From the NCBI GenBank assembly GCA_964632995.1, contig CAZWDL010000034.1:1-61262 (forward strand): a stretch of DNA of 61,262 nt, in the 5' to 3' direction. The position numbers and the translations under genes were made by a program. Of this stretch, positions 54,193-61,262 are shown one piece after another. Source of the DNA: CAZWDL01 sp964632995. Lineage in GTDB: Bacteria > Bacteroidota > Bacteroidia > Chitinophagales > Saprospiraceae. The stretch's first letter is position 1. The number at the start of each line of letters is the position of its first letter. A model generated the notes under the pieces. It did not search any database, had not been told where the DNA came from, and saw nothing but the letters and a program-made list of their open reading frames with translations.

Positions 54193-55314
54193 TTATTTTG
54201 CTCGCTGTTCTTTGCGCTTGGATTTGCGCTTTTCCCGGCCTTTTTCGGCATACTGCACATTTTTTTCGATAACATGACCGGGGCGGCTCCAGTTGCTTTT
54301 TCCGTCTTTTTCTGTATTCTCGGCGTGGTTTTCCTTGATCTCCGGCTTCCAGCCGTCGCCAAAAGGAGTTTTTGGCGTAAGCCCCAGTTGCCGGAACAGG
54401 TCAAGGTCTTCAAAAACTTCCGGGTTGGGCGTCGTCAGCAGCTTATCACCGGCGAAGATAGACCCGGCGCCGGCCATAAAGCAGAGTGCCTGCCCCTCCT
54501 GCGTCATATTTTTACGGCCGGCCGATAAGCGTATCGTCGTTTCCGGCATAATGATGCGCGCCGTAGCGATCATACGCAGCATGTCCCAGATGGGCACCGG
54601 CTCCTGTTCTTCCATAGGAGTGCCCTCCACGGCCACCAGCGCATTGATCGGCAGTGATTCGGGTTGCGGATTCAGCGAAGCCAGGGTCAGCAGCATTTTC
54701 AGGCGATCCTCTACCGACTCTCCCATACCGATAATGCCGCCGGAGCAAACCGTGAGATTCGCTTTCCGCACGTTGTCCAAGGTGTTAAGGCGGTCCTCGT
54801 ATCCACGGGTGGAAATAACTTCCTTATAGTACTCTTCGGAGGTATCCAGGTTGTGGTTGTAGGCGTACAAGCCGGCGTCGGCCAGTTTTTTGGCCTGTGC
54901 TTCCGTCACCATACCCAGGGTGCAGCAAACCTCCATATCCAGTTGGCGCACCGTTTTGACCAGTTCCACCACATGATCGAAGTCGGCGCCGTCCTTCACA
55001 TTGCGCCAGGCGGCGCCCATGCAAAGCCGGGAGGCGCCCAGGGCTTTGGCCCGCTTGGCAGCTCCTTCCACCTGCTCGACGGACAAAAGGCTGTTCTCTT
55101 CGATATCCGTGAAGTAACGCGCCGCCTGCGGGCAGTAGGCGCAGTCTTCCGGGCATCCCCCCGTTTTGATAGAAAGCAAGGTGCTGATCTGCACTTCATT
55201 GGGGTTGTGGTGGGCCCGGTGCACCGTAGCCGCCCGGAATACCAGCTCGAGTAGTGGGGTTCGGTAGAGTTCCAGGGCCGATGCCAGGTCCCAGGTTGTT
55301 GCTGTTTTATCCAT
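54193..55314 (-). CDS. bioB: Biotin synthase
   Basis: A 373-residue radical-SAM enzyme inserting sulfur into dethiobiotin. The CxxxCxxC motif is in GGCPEDCAYC (about 53-60), and the second cluster's ligands lie in CMGAAWRN and CCTLGMV with the conserved arginine region RLSAGR. The last ~45 residues form a basic, low-complexity tail (EKGREKRKSKRKEQ) beyond the normal BioB end. It is preceded by bioA (170 bp) and followed by tpiA (20 bp). Confidence 0.93.
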   Translation of the reverse strand: MDKTATTWDLASALELYRTPLLELVFRAATVHRAHHNPNEVQISTLLSIKTGGCPEDCAYCPQAARYFTDIEENSLLSVEQVEGAAKRAKALGASRLCMGAAWRNVKDGADFDHVVELVKTVRQLDMEVCCTLGMVTEAQAKKLADAGLYAYNHNLDTSEEYYKEVISTRGYEDRLNTLDNVRKANLTVCSGGIIGMGESVEDRLKMLLTLASLNPQPESLPINALVAVEGTPMEEQEPVPIWDMLRMIATARIIMPETTIRLSAGRKNMTQEGQALCFMAGAGSIFAGDKLLTTPNPEVFEDLDLFRQLGLTPKTPFGDGWKPEIKENHAENTEKDGKSNWSRPGHVIEKNVQYAEKGREKRKSKRKEQRAK

Positions 55315-55484
55315 GATTCTATTTTTTTTTGCTGCTTGCCGTCCGCATTTCGCGCTTTGCCGGAGAAGCGGAGATGACGCTTACCGAATTACCGCGAAAG
55401 CTGACGGCCTTATTGATCAGCGCGCGACGGACGGTCGTGCTTGTTCGACGGCGGGAAGATAAGGAACTTCAGTCAAATAGCCTT

Positions 55485-56776
55485 TCAGGCCATTGGCTTT
55501 TGGACCAGGAAGTGCTCCAGCGCCGCCTCGATAGCTGTATACACCTGTTCGAGCTGCTCGTCCGTAATGCAATAAGGTGGAATGAGGTAGATAATGTTGC
55601 CCAGCGGGCGAAGCAGAACACCGCGTTCCAGAAAAAAGCGGTACAGTTTATCGCGTAGTTCGTTGAAGTAGGAGCTGACGCCGGGCGCACGGAATTCCAG
55701 GGCAAGGATGGTCCCTTGCTGCCGCACCGAGCGAATCGTTTCGTGTGCTTCGATGTGCTTCCGGAAGGCCTCATGCCGCTGTACGATCCGCTGGATTTGC
55801 CGGTCGCATTTTTCGCTTTCCAGCAGATCCAGGCTGGCGAGGGCGGCGGCACAACCAACGGGGTTGGCCGTATAGGAGTGGCCGTGGAAAAAGGTCTTGT
55901 ATTTGTCTTCCGAAAGAAAGGCCTCGAAGATGGGCTCGGTGCAGGTGGTGATCGCCAGGGGCAGCGTCCCCCCGGTCAGGCCCTTTGACAGGCACATCAG
56001 GTCGGGGCGTTCGCTGAGGTAGTCACAGGCAAAATGGCGCCCCGTGCGGCCAAAGCCCGTCATAACTTCGTCGGCAATGCAAAGCACCTCGTTTTCATGA
56101 CACAGGGCGATCAGCCGGTCGAGGATTTCGGGGCTGTACATCAGCATGCCGCCGGCGCCCATGACCAAGGGTTCGAAAATAAAGGCGTAGGCCGATTCGC
56201 TTTTCAGGATTTCCTCCAGGGCCCGCAGTGCCACCTCCTCTCGTCCCGGAACGGGCGATGGGATGCGCAGCACCTCGAAGAGATGATCTTTGAAAGCATT
56301 GTTGAAAGACAGATCGCCGCTGGCCGACATGGCGCCAAAAGTTTCGCCGTGAAAGGCCTTGTCGAAGGCAATGAGCTTGCGGCGCTTTTCTCCACGGTTG
56401 TAAAAGTACTGTATGGCCATCTTGATGGCGATCTCCACCGCGGTGGAGCCGTTGTCTGAAAAAAAAGGCGGGACTGATTGCCGGGCAGTATCTGCACCAG
56501 CCGCTCGGCCAGTTCCACCGCCGGCGGATGGGTGAAGCCGGCGAAGATGACGTGCTCAAGCCGGTCCATCTGCTCTTTGACGCGCTCCGCAATATAGGGA
56601 TGTGCATGGCCGTGCAGATTGACCCACCAGGAGCTGACGGCATCGATGTAGGTCTTGCCGTCTTCTCTGATAAGCAAGGCGCCTTCGCCCCGCACAACGG
56701 GCAGCGGCGGATCGGCGGTTTTCATCTGTGTATAAGGATGCCAGATATGTTTACGGTCTCTTTCGGTTAGTGACAT
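55485..56776 (-). pseudogene. bioA: bioA, adenosylmethionine-8-amino-7-oxononanoate aminotransferase, interrupted by a frameshift
   Basis: PLP aminotransferase of biotin synthesis. The N-terminal part (56776 to about 56459) reads HIWHPYTQMKTADPP ... YIDAVSSWWVNLHGHAHPYI ... LPGNQSRLFF, then the frame shifts at an 8-base A run (56459-56466 on the plus strand; T8 in the coding sense). One additional T restores RLFFSDNGSTAVEIAIKMA and the rest, including the PLP lysine in CLSKGLTGG. With the correction the protein is about 430 residues, the normal BioA length. The break may be a sequencing error, a real pseudogene or slippage-expressed. Between bioD (113 bp) and bioB (170 bp). Confidence 0.85.
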
Positions 56777-56889
56777 TTAGTAAAAAGATTGAAGGATTGT
56801 CCGCCGCTGTCCCGCCTCGTCGAAGGCGGAACGGTGGAGAATGAAAAAGAATTTAATCCGGATTGCTATCTGTTAAATACGCATACCGT

Positions 56890-57540
56890 TTAATCTTCAC
56901 CTGTCCCATCCACCAAGGCCTTTTGCAGTACGGGGCGGTGCTGCGCCGCCGCTGCCGCAATGGTTTCCCGGTTGATGGCCGGCAAGGGGTCCAACCTAAA
57001 CAGACTGGTCAAGTCGCCGAATTGTTCGATAGCCGCTTCGCTCGCCGGCGTAGCCGGGCCATTGAAAATCAGCGCGGCGATGGGAATATTACGCCGCCGA
57101 AGGGCTTCGATACTAAGCAAGGTATGATTGATGCTGCCGAGGTAGTGTTTGGAAACCAGTACGACCGGCAGCCCCAGCTGTCCGATCAGGTCGATGATAC
57201 AGTCTTTATCATTAAGCGGCACCATCAGGCCGCCGGCTCCCTCTACAACCAGCAAGTTATCGGTTTTCGGCAGTTGAAAAGCCTGCAGCTCGATGTCTAC
57301 CTGATCGATAGCCGCCGAGGCATGGGGCGACAAGGGTGTGTGCAGCCGGTACTGCTCAGGATGAAAGACTCCCCTACCCTCGCTGGTAAACTGGCGCACC
57401 TTATCCGTATCGGAAAAATGCAGGTCACCCGACTGAACCGGCTTCCAATAATCGGCGCCGAGCGCCTCGACGATCAGCGCCGAGACGACGGTTTTTCCAA
57501 TTTCGGTATCGATTCCGGTGACAAAAACTCCTTTGGGCAT
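56890..57540 (-). CDS. bioD: Dethiobiotin synthase
   Basis: A 216-residue ATP-dependent carboxylase making dethiobiotin. The P-loop is GIDTEIGKT (about residues 9-17; usually GTDTxxGKT), followed by the KPVQSG motif (about 37) and VEGAGGLMVPL. It is the first gene of bioD-bioA-bioB, with a promoter upstream. bioF and bioC/bioH genes are not in the window. Confidence 0.93.
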   Translation of the reverse strand: MPKGVFVTGIDTEIGKTVVSALIVEALGADYWKPVQSGDLHFSDTDKVRQFTSEGRGVFHPEQYRLHTPLSPHASAAIDQVDIELQAFQLPKTDNLLVVEGAGGLMVPLNDKDCIIDLIGQLGLPVVLVSKHYLGSINHTLLSIEALRRRNIPIAALIFNGPATPASEAAIEQFGDLTSLFRLDPLPAINRETIAAAAAQHRPVLQKALVDGTGED

Positions 57541-57574
57541 ACGCTCGTTCTTTTTTTAATCCGGTGCATGGGCG

Positions 57575-57604
57575 CAAAGGTAAACACTTGGATAACTTTA
57601 TCAA
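57575..57604 (-). promoter_or_regulatory. Promoter of the bioD-bioA-bioB operon
   Basis: On the minus strand TTG (57602-57604), 19 bp, then TACCTTTG (57575-57582), an exact match to TTG-N19-TAnnTTTG, 34 nt before bioD. I see no obvious palindrome overlapping it that would be a biotin-repressor operator. Confidence 0.65.
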
Positions 57605-57718
57605 GCTCAAAACCTGACAGAAGCCAGGATAGCAAACACAAAAAGAGAATAAAATGCGCCGGGCAACGCGAACCTTTCCTATTTTTTGTACCTTTTGAGC
57701 CGCCCAACTACTGATTAT

Positions 57719-58633
57719 ATGAAGTTTGGAAAAGTTGAGGACATATCACGGGTTGACTTCAGCCTGCCTCCCGATGCCGCCGGCACGGTGGAGAGCCTGC
57801 AGCGAAACGGTGAACCGGAGCAGCTGAATTTTTATACCGGCTGCACCGGATGGTCCATGAAGGAATGGGTTGGCAAGGTCTACCCGCCGGGCACCAAAAC
57901 GAGTGATTTCCTTAAAGCATATACCCGGCAATTCAACACCATAGAGCTCAATACCACACATTACCGCATTCCGTCCCTATCTACCATTCAACGTTGGTAC
58001 CGGGAAGCGGCCGCCGGTTTTCGCTTTTGTCCCAAGGTTCCGCAGTCTATCAGTCACAGCCGCGACCTGGGCCTGAACGGAGATCAGATCGTTGCTTTCT
58101 GCGATGTGATTGAAATGCTGGATGACAAGCTCGGCAGCTGCTTTGTACAATTGCCTCCCTATTTCGGTATTGACCGCCTGGGTTTGCTGGAGCGATTTAT
58201 ACAACGCTGGCCGACTAATATCCCCCTGGCGGTAGAACTTCGGCACGAAAGTTGGTTTGAAACAGCAGCGATTCAGCGACGTGTCTTTGACATGCTGGCC
58301 AACTACGGCGTCAGCACGGTGATCACTGATGTAGCCGGCCGGCGCGATGTGCTCCACATGCGGGCTACAACCGGCACTACCCTGATACGCTTTGTCGGTA
58401 ACGGCTTGCATGAAAGTGACTACAGCCGGATAGACGAATGGGTGTTGCGACTGCGGCAATGGTTCGAGGAAGGTCTGTCGAACGTTTACTTCTTTACCCA
58501 CGAACCCGATAATATTCTCGCTCCCGAGCTGGCGGCATATCTCTACCGGCAAATTCAATCCGATAAACGAATCCATACCCGCGGGCCACAACTCAGGGAC
58601 GACGATCAAACCGAACAGATGACACTATTTTGA
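57719..58633 (+). CDS. DUF72 protein
   Basis: A 304-residue DUF72 (YecE-like) TIM-barrel protein. It has FYTGCTGWSMKEWVGKVYPPGT, NTIELNTTHYRIPSLSTIQRWY, RFCPKVPQSISHSR and LAVELRHESWF, all conserved. The function of the family is not established. The start ATG at 57719 follows a TTTTGTACC region; an upstream in-frame start at 57686 adds 11 residues that do not fit. Single gene, divergent from bioD. Confidence 0.88.
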   Translation: MKFGKVEDISRVDFSLPPDAAGTVESLQRNGEPEQLNFYTGCTGWSMKEWVGKVYPPGTKTSDFLKAYTRQFNTIELNTTHYRIPSLSTIQRWYREAAAGFRFCPKVPQSISHSRDLGLNGDQIVAFCDVIEMLDDKLGSCFVQLPPYFGIDRLGLLERFIQRWPTNIPLAVELRHESWFETAAIQRRVFDMLANYGVSTVITDVAGRRDVLHMRATTGTTLIRFVGNGLHESDYSRIDEWVLRLRQWFEEGLSNVYFFTHEPDNILAPELAAYLYRQIQSDKRIHTRGPQLRDDDQTEQMTLF

Positions 58634-58727
58634 AAGAAGACAAACAAGAATACCCTTTATCTTGTCTTATACAAGGCGTATTGAAATAATTTTAGCCTCG
58701 CTCCATGGCAAAAAAGTTAGAACAGAA

Positions 58728-60938
58728 ATGAATCGCAGCATTATAAATAAACAAAATAACCTTAAGGCCGATATACCGCTCACCTCCAATTTCAAGGCCC
58801 ATAAATCCATGCTGGTTGCGGAGAACGGTATGCCTTTCATTCACCGCGACATCAGCTGGCTGTCTTTTAATTTCCGGGTGCTGCAGGAAGCTATGGATCC
58901 CACTGTTCCCCTCTTCGAACGCATCAAATTCCTGGCGATCTATTCCTCCAACCTGGACGAATTTTTCCGTGTGCGCATGGCTAACCACCGAAACCTGCTG
59001 CGCGTGGGAAAGAAGACCAAGCGGGAACTGGAAATATCTCCCAAACAAACCGTAAAGGAAATCCAACGCATTGTCAATAAACAACAGGAGATCTTTAGCA
59101 AGATTTTTGAAAAACGCATCATACCGGAACTGCGGCAGCACAATATCTATTTGCTGCGCCGCCTCGATCTGAACGAGGAGCAGAAGCGATTCATTGAAAA
59201 TTACTTCAAGGAATTCATGCTCCCTTTCGTTCAGCCGGTACTGCTGGTGAAAAATAAAATTCGCCCCTTCCTGAACAATGCCGCGCTCTACCTCACGCTG
59301 TGGATGCGCCCGAAGGAAGATGAGAAGGCTCCCGATGAATACGCCATCGTTAAGATCCCCTCTGATCACCTCCCCCGCTTTATTAAGCTGCCGTCTTCAG
59401 GCGAACGGCACGATGTCATCATGCTGGACGATATCGTCCGGCACAGCGTCTCCTGGATGTTCCCCGGTTACGAAATCATCGACACCTTCTCCATCAAGCT
59501 CACCCGCGATGCCGAGCTATACATCGATGATGAGTTTTCCGGCGACCTGATCCAGAAAATTAAGGCCAGCCTGACCAAACGCCATGTAGGGCCGGCTTCC
59601 CGCTTTGTCTACGACCGCGAAATGCCTTCGGAGCTGCTGGATTTCCTGATGGAGGTATTCAATCTGAACAAATACGATATCCTGAAGGAAGGTCGCTATC
59701 ACAACAACTTCGCCTTCTTTAAATTCCCGGATTTTGGGATGCCCCACCTTAAAAACCCGCCTATGCCGCCGCTGCCCTATCAACCGCTGGAGGCGGCCGA
59801 CGACATTTTCGGGGCGATCCGTGAAGGCGATCACCTCATCCATGTGCCCTACCATTCCTACGAACCGGTGGTCAGCTTTTTCGAAGAAGCGGCCCATGAT
59901 CCGGATGTGACTCATATCAAAATTACGCAGTACCGCGTAGCCCGCGAGTCACGTATTATGCAGGCCCTGATGGACGCCGTCAAGGCCGGCAAGCAGGTCA
60001 CGGTCTTCATCGAAGTGAAAGCCCGCTTCGACGAGGAAGCCAACCTGGAATGGGGAGAAAAGCTGGAACAGGCAGGTGTAGCCGTGCACTACAGTTTCCC
60101 CGGCGTAAAGGTACACGCCAAGATCGCCCTCGTACGTCGCATCGAAGAAACGGGCCCCCAAATGTACGGCTACCTGTCAACCGGTAACTTCCACGAGGAT
60201 ACGGTAAAAGTGTACGCCGACGTGGGGCTGCTGACCTGCGACGAACGCCTCGTCAATGAGATAGCCCGCGTATTTTCTTTCCTGGAGACGGTTAAAGTGC
60301 CCCAACAGGGTTTCGAACACCTGCTCGTCGGTCAGTTCAACCTGCGCACCGAACTGGAAAAGCTCATCGACTATGAAATCGAACAGGCCAGGCAGGGCAA
60401 TCCGGCCCGTTTGGTGCTCAAGATGAACAGCATTCAGGACAAACCCATTATCGAAAAGCTTTACGAAGCCAGCCAGGCCGGCGTCGAAATCAAAATGATT
60501 GTGCGCGGCATCTGCAGCCTGGTACCCGGCATAGAGGGCGTAAGCGAAAATATACAAGCCTTCAGCATCGTCGATCGCTTCCTCGAACACGCCCGGGTCT
60601 TCCTGTTTCACCATGGCGGCGAAGAGCGCCTGTTTCTGGGCTCCGCCGACTGGATGGTGCGCAACCTGAGCTATCGCGTAGAAGTCACTTTCCCCATTTA
60701 CGACCCGGATATCCATCAGGAAATCAAAGACTACCTCAATATTCAGCTATCGGACAATGTCAAGGCTCGCCTGCTGGATGAAGAACTGACCAATACCTAT
60801 CGCAAAAACGGATCGGACCTGGCCATCCGCTCGCAAATGGAAACTTATTATTACTACAAACGTAAAATGGAACAGTATAACGCGGATCAGGAGGAGTCCT
60901 TGACAAGCGGAGAGGTAGAGTCTATCGATCTGGATTAG
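58728..60938 (+). CDS. ppk1: Polyphosphate kinase 1
   Basis: A 736-residue PPK1 forming polyphosphate from ATP. It shows the N-terminal domain with FIHRDISWLSFNFRVLQEA, the head domain and two C-terminal phospholipase-D-like domains: the phosphohistidine region GVKVHAKIALVRR (about 485) and EHARVFLFHHGGEERLFLGSADWMVRN, with the second histidine in EHARV. The protein ends with an acidic tail. The frame extends to an ATG at 58662, but the start at 58728 is preferred; both are possible. It is downstream of the DUF72 gene on the same strand. Confidence 0.94.
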   Translation: MNRSIINKQNNLKADIPLTSNFKAHKSMLVAENGMPFIHRDISWLSFNFRVLQEAMDPTVPLFERIKFLAIYSSNLDEFFRVRMANHRNLLRVGKKTKRELEISPKQTVKEIQRIVNKQQEIFSKIFEKRIIPELRQHNIYLLRRLDLNEEQKRFIENYFKEFMLPFVQPVLLVKNKIRPFLNNAALYLTLWMRPKEDEKAPDEYAIVKIPSDHLPRFIKLPSSGERHDVIMLDDIVRHSVSWMFPGYEIIDTFSIKLTRDAELYIDDEFSGDLIQKIKASLTKRHVGPASRFVYDREMPSELLDFLMEVFNLNKYDILKEGRYHNNFAFFKFPDFGMPHLKNPPMPPLPYQPLEAADDIFGAIREGDHLIHVPYHSYEPVVSFFEEAAHDPDVTHIKITQYRVARESRIMQALMDAVKAGKQVTVFIEVKARFDEEANLEWGEKLEQAGVAVHYSFPGVKVHAKIALVRRIEETGPQMYGYLSTGNFHEDTVKVYADVGLLTCDERLVNEIARVFSFLETVKVPQQGFEHLLVGQFNLRTELEKLIDYEIEQARQGNPARLVLKMNSIQDKPIIEKLYEASQAGVEIKMIVRGICSLVPGIEGVSENIQAFSIVDRFLEHARVFLFHHGGEERLFLGSADWMVRNLSYRVEVTFPIYDPDIHQEIKDYLNIQLSDNVKARLLDEELTNTYRKNGSDLAIRSQMETYYYYKRKMEQYNADQEESLTSGEVESIDLD

Positions 60939-60974
60939 GTTAGAAGTTTAGCCACCGCTTCTTCACAGCGGTTG

Positions 60975-61037
60975 GTTTAGGAGTTTAGCAGACCTGAAAC
61001 CGGAAATCTCGTGTTCAGTTCTGCTAACCTCCTTAAC
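60975..61037. repeat. Long imperfect palindrome after ppk1
   Basis: Arms 60975-60998 and 61014-61037 are complementary in 21 of 24 positions around a 15-nt loop. The left arm contains the complement of TAAACTCCTAAAC, the motif repeated after accC. It lies 36 bp past the ppk1 stop, has no T-tract and may be a mobile palindromic repeat or a transcript-end hairpin. Confidence 0.6.
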
Positions 61038-61094
61038 AATAACCTTCTAAACTCCACACCGGAACTATTTGCAAAAATTACTCGTTAATTTTTT

Positions 61095-61125
61095 TTGTAA
61101 ATAGAAATGGGAGTGCTTATATTTG
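61095..61125 (+). promoter_or_regulatory. Promoter of the tRNA-like gene
   Basis: TTG (61095-61097), 20 bp, then TATATTTG (61118-61125), an exact match to the Bacteroidota consensus, 65 nt before the tRNA-like sequence. It is the best promoter in the window. Confidence 0.7.
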
Positions 61126-61190
61126 CATCGCTCTTGAAAAAAGAGCAAATTGCCGCCGGCGCAACGGCTCCGGTGCTTAAAAAAATACAA

Positions 61191-61262
61191 GCGGATGTAG
61201 CTCAGCTGGTAGAGTGTCCCGTTTCCGCGAAACGGGACCAAGGTTGAGATCGCAGGTTCGCT
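61191..61262 (+). tRNA. tRNA-Gly-like gene, interrupted and cut by the window edge
   Basis: GCGGATGTAGCTCAGCTGGTAGAGT is a normal tRNA 5' half: acceptor strand GCGGATG, TA, D-arm GCTC/GAGT. The 3' part CCAAGGTTGAGATCGCAGG looks like the 3' anticodon strand and variable loop of tRNA-Gly. Between them, where about 8 nt (AACCTTG-like) are expected, sits a perfect palindrome at 61216-61238 (10-bp arms GTCCCGTTTC/GAAACGGGAC, 3-nt centre). The resulting anticodon arm is not canonical. The T-loop ends as TTCGCT at the window edge. It may be a real but unusual tRNA, a damaged one, or an assembly artefact. Confidence 0.45.

Noticed and set aside
55745..55995. Extra frames inside bioA and bioB
   Set aside because: Shadows on the opposite strand or other frame; only the two bioA pieces join into a real protein.

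Overview
The window is a chromosomal stretch of a Bacteroidota bacterium, most likely a Saprospirales/Lewinella-like member. The evidence is type IX secretion (T9SS) C-terminal sorting domains on three secreted proteins, a GldC gliding protein, a TonB receptor with a carboxypeptidase-like N-terminal domain, a DUF4249 lipoprotein, a long NusB, a BT_3928-type DoxX protein, the gene order miaB - sigma-54 regulator - lptE, and several -7 boxes of the Bacteroidota form TAnnTTTG. Base composition is even and coding is dense. I see no prophage, insertion sequence, CRISPR array, rRNA operon or biosynthetic cluster; most of the window is core housekeeping.

Layout. 0-5.5 kb: fmt, a metallo-beta-lactamase-fold hydrolase, a small membrane protein, then a fused peptide-type ABC ATPase and an RNase D on the minus strand. 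5.7-13.2 kb: a large AsmA-like protein facing smc and a TrmH-type methyltransferase, with a perfect hairpin between the convergent genes. 13.3-17.9 kb: two paralogous periplasmic-binding-protein-like lipoproteins and guaA. 18-22.8 kb: an OmpA protein with six thrombospondin-type-3 repeats, nusB, a DoxX/MauE-like protein and DUF1599. 23-31 kb: an IMPACT-family protein, two T9SS cargo proteins, a TonB receptor and a subtilisin with a T9SS tail. 31.3-36.8 kb: miaB, a sigma-54 activator without receiver domain, lptE, acetoacetyl-CoA synthetase. 36.9-45.5 kb: tRNA-His, small lipoproteins, a MoeB-rhodanese fusion, a saccharopine-dehydrogenase-like protein, a LuxE-like acyltransferase, hemF, an ArsC-like protein, a nucleoside phosphorylase, a transaldolase, gldC. 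45.6-50.5 kb: a copper-type P-ATPase with a DUF4249 gene and a divergent His-containing lipoprotein. 50.6-61.3 kb: accC, an XRE-S24 regulator with a small partner, tpiA, the biotin genes bioD-bioA-bioB, a DUF72 protein, ppk1, and an odd tRNA-Gly-like gene at the right edge.

How the genes relate. The biotin genes (bioD, bioA, bioB) make the cofactor used with the biotin carboxylase accC a few kilobases away, but bioF is absent and bioA carries a frameshift in an 8-nt homopolymer. The envelope genes (AsmA-like, OmpA, LptE, TonB receptor, T9SS cargo, GldC) fit a gliding, T9SS-secreting outer membrane. The most unusual items are the interrupted tRNA-like gene at 61191-61262, the bioA frameshift, -7 boxes lying only 4-9 nt from the start codons of smc, guaA and DUF1599, and an intergenic palindromic motif near the ends of accC and ppk1. 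I found no convincing wholly new multi-gene system.
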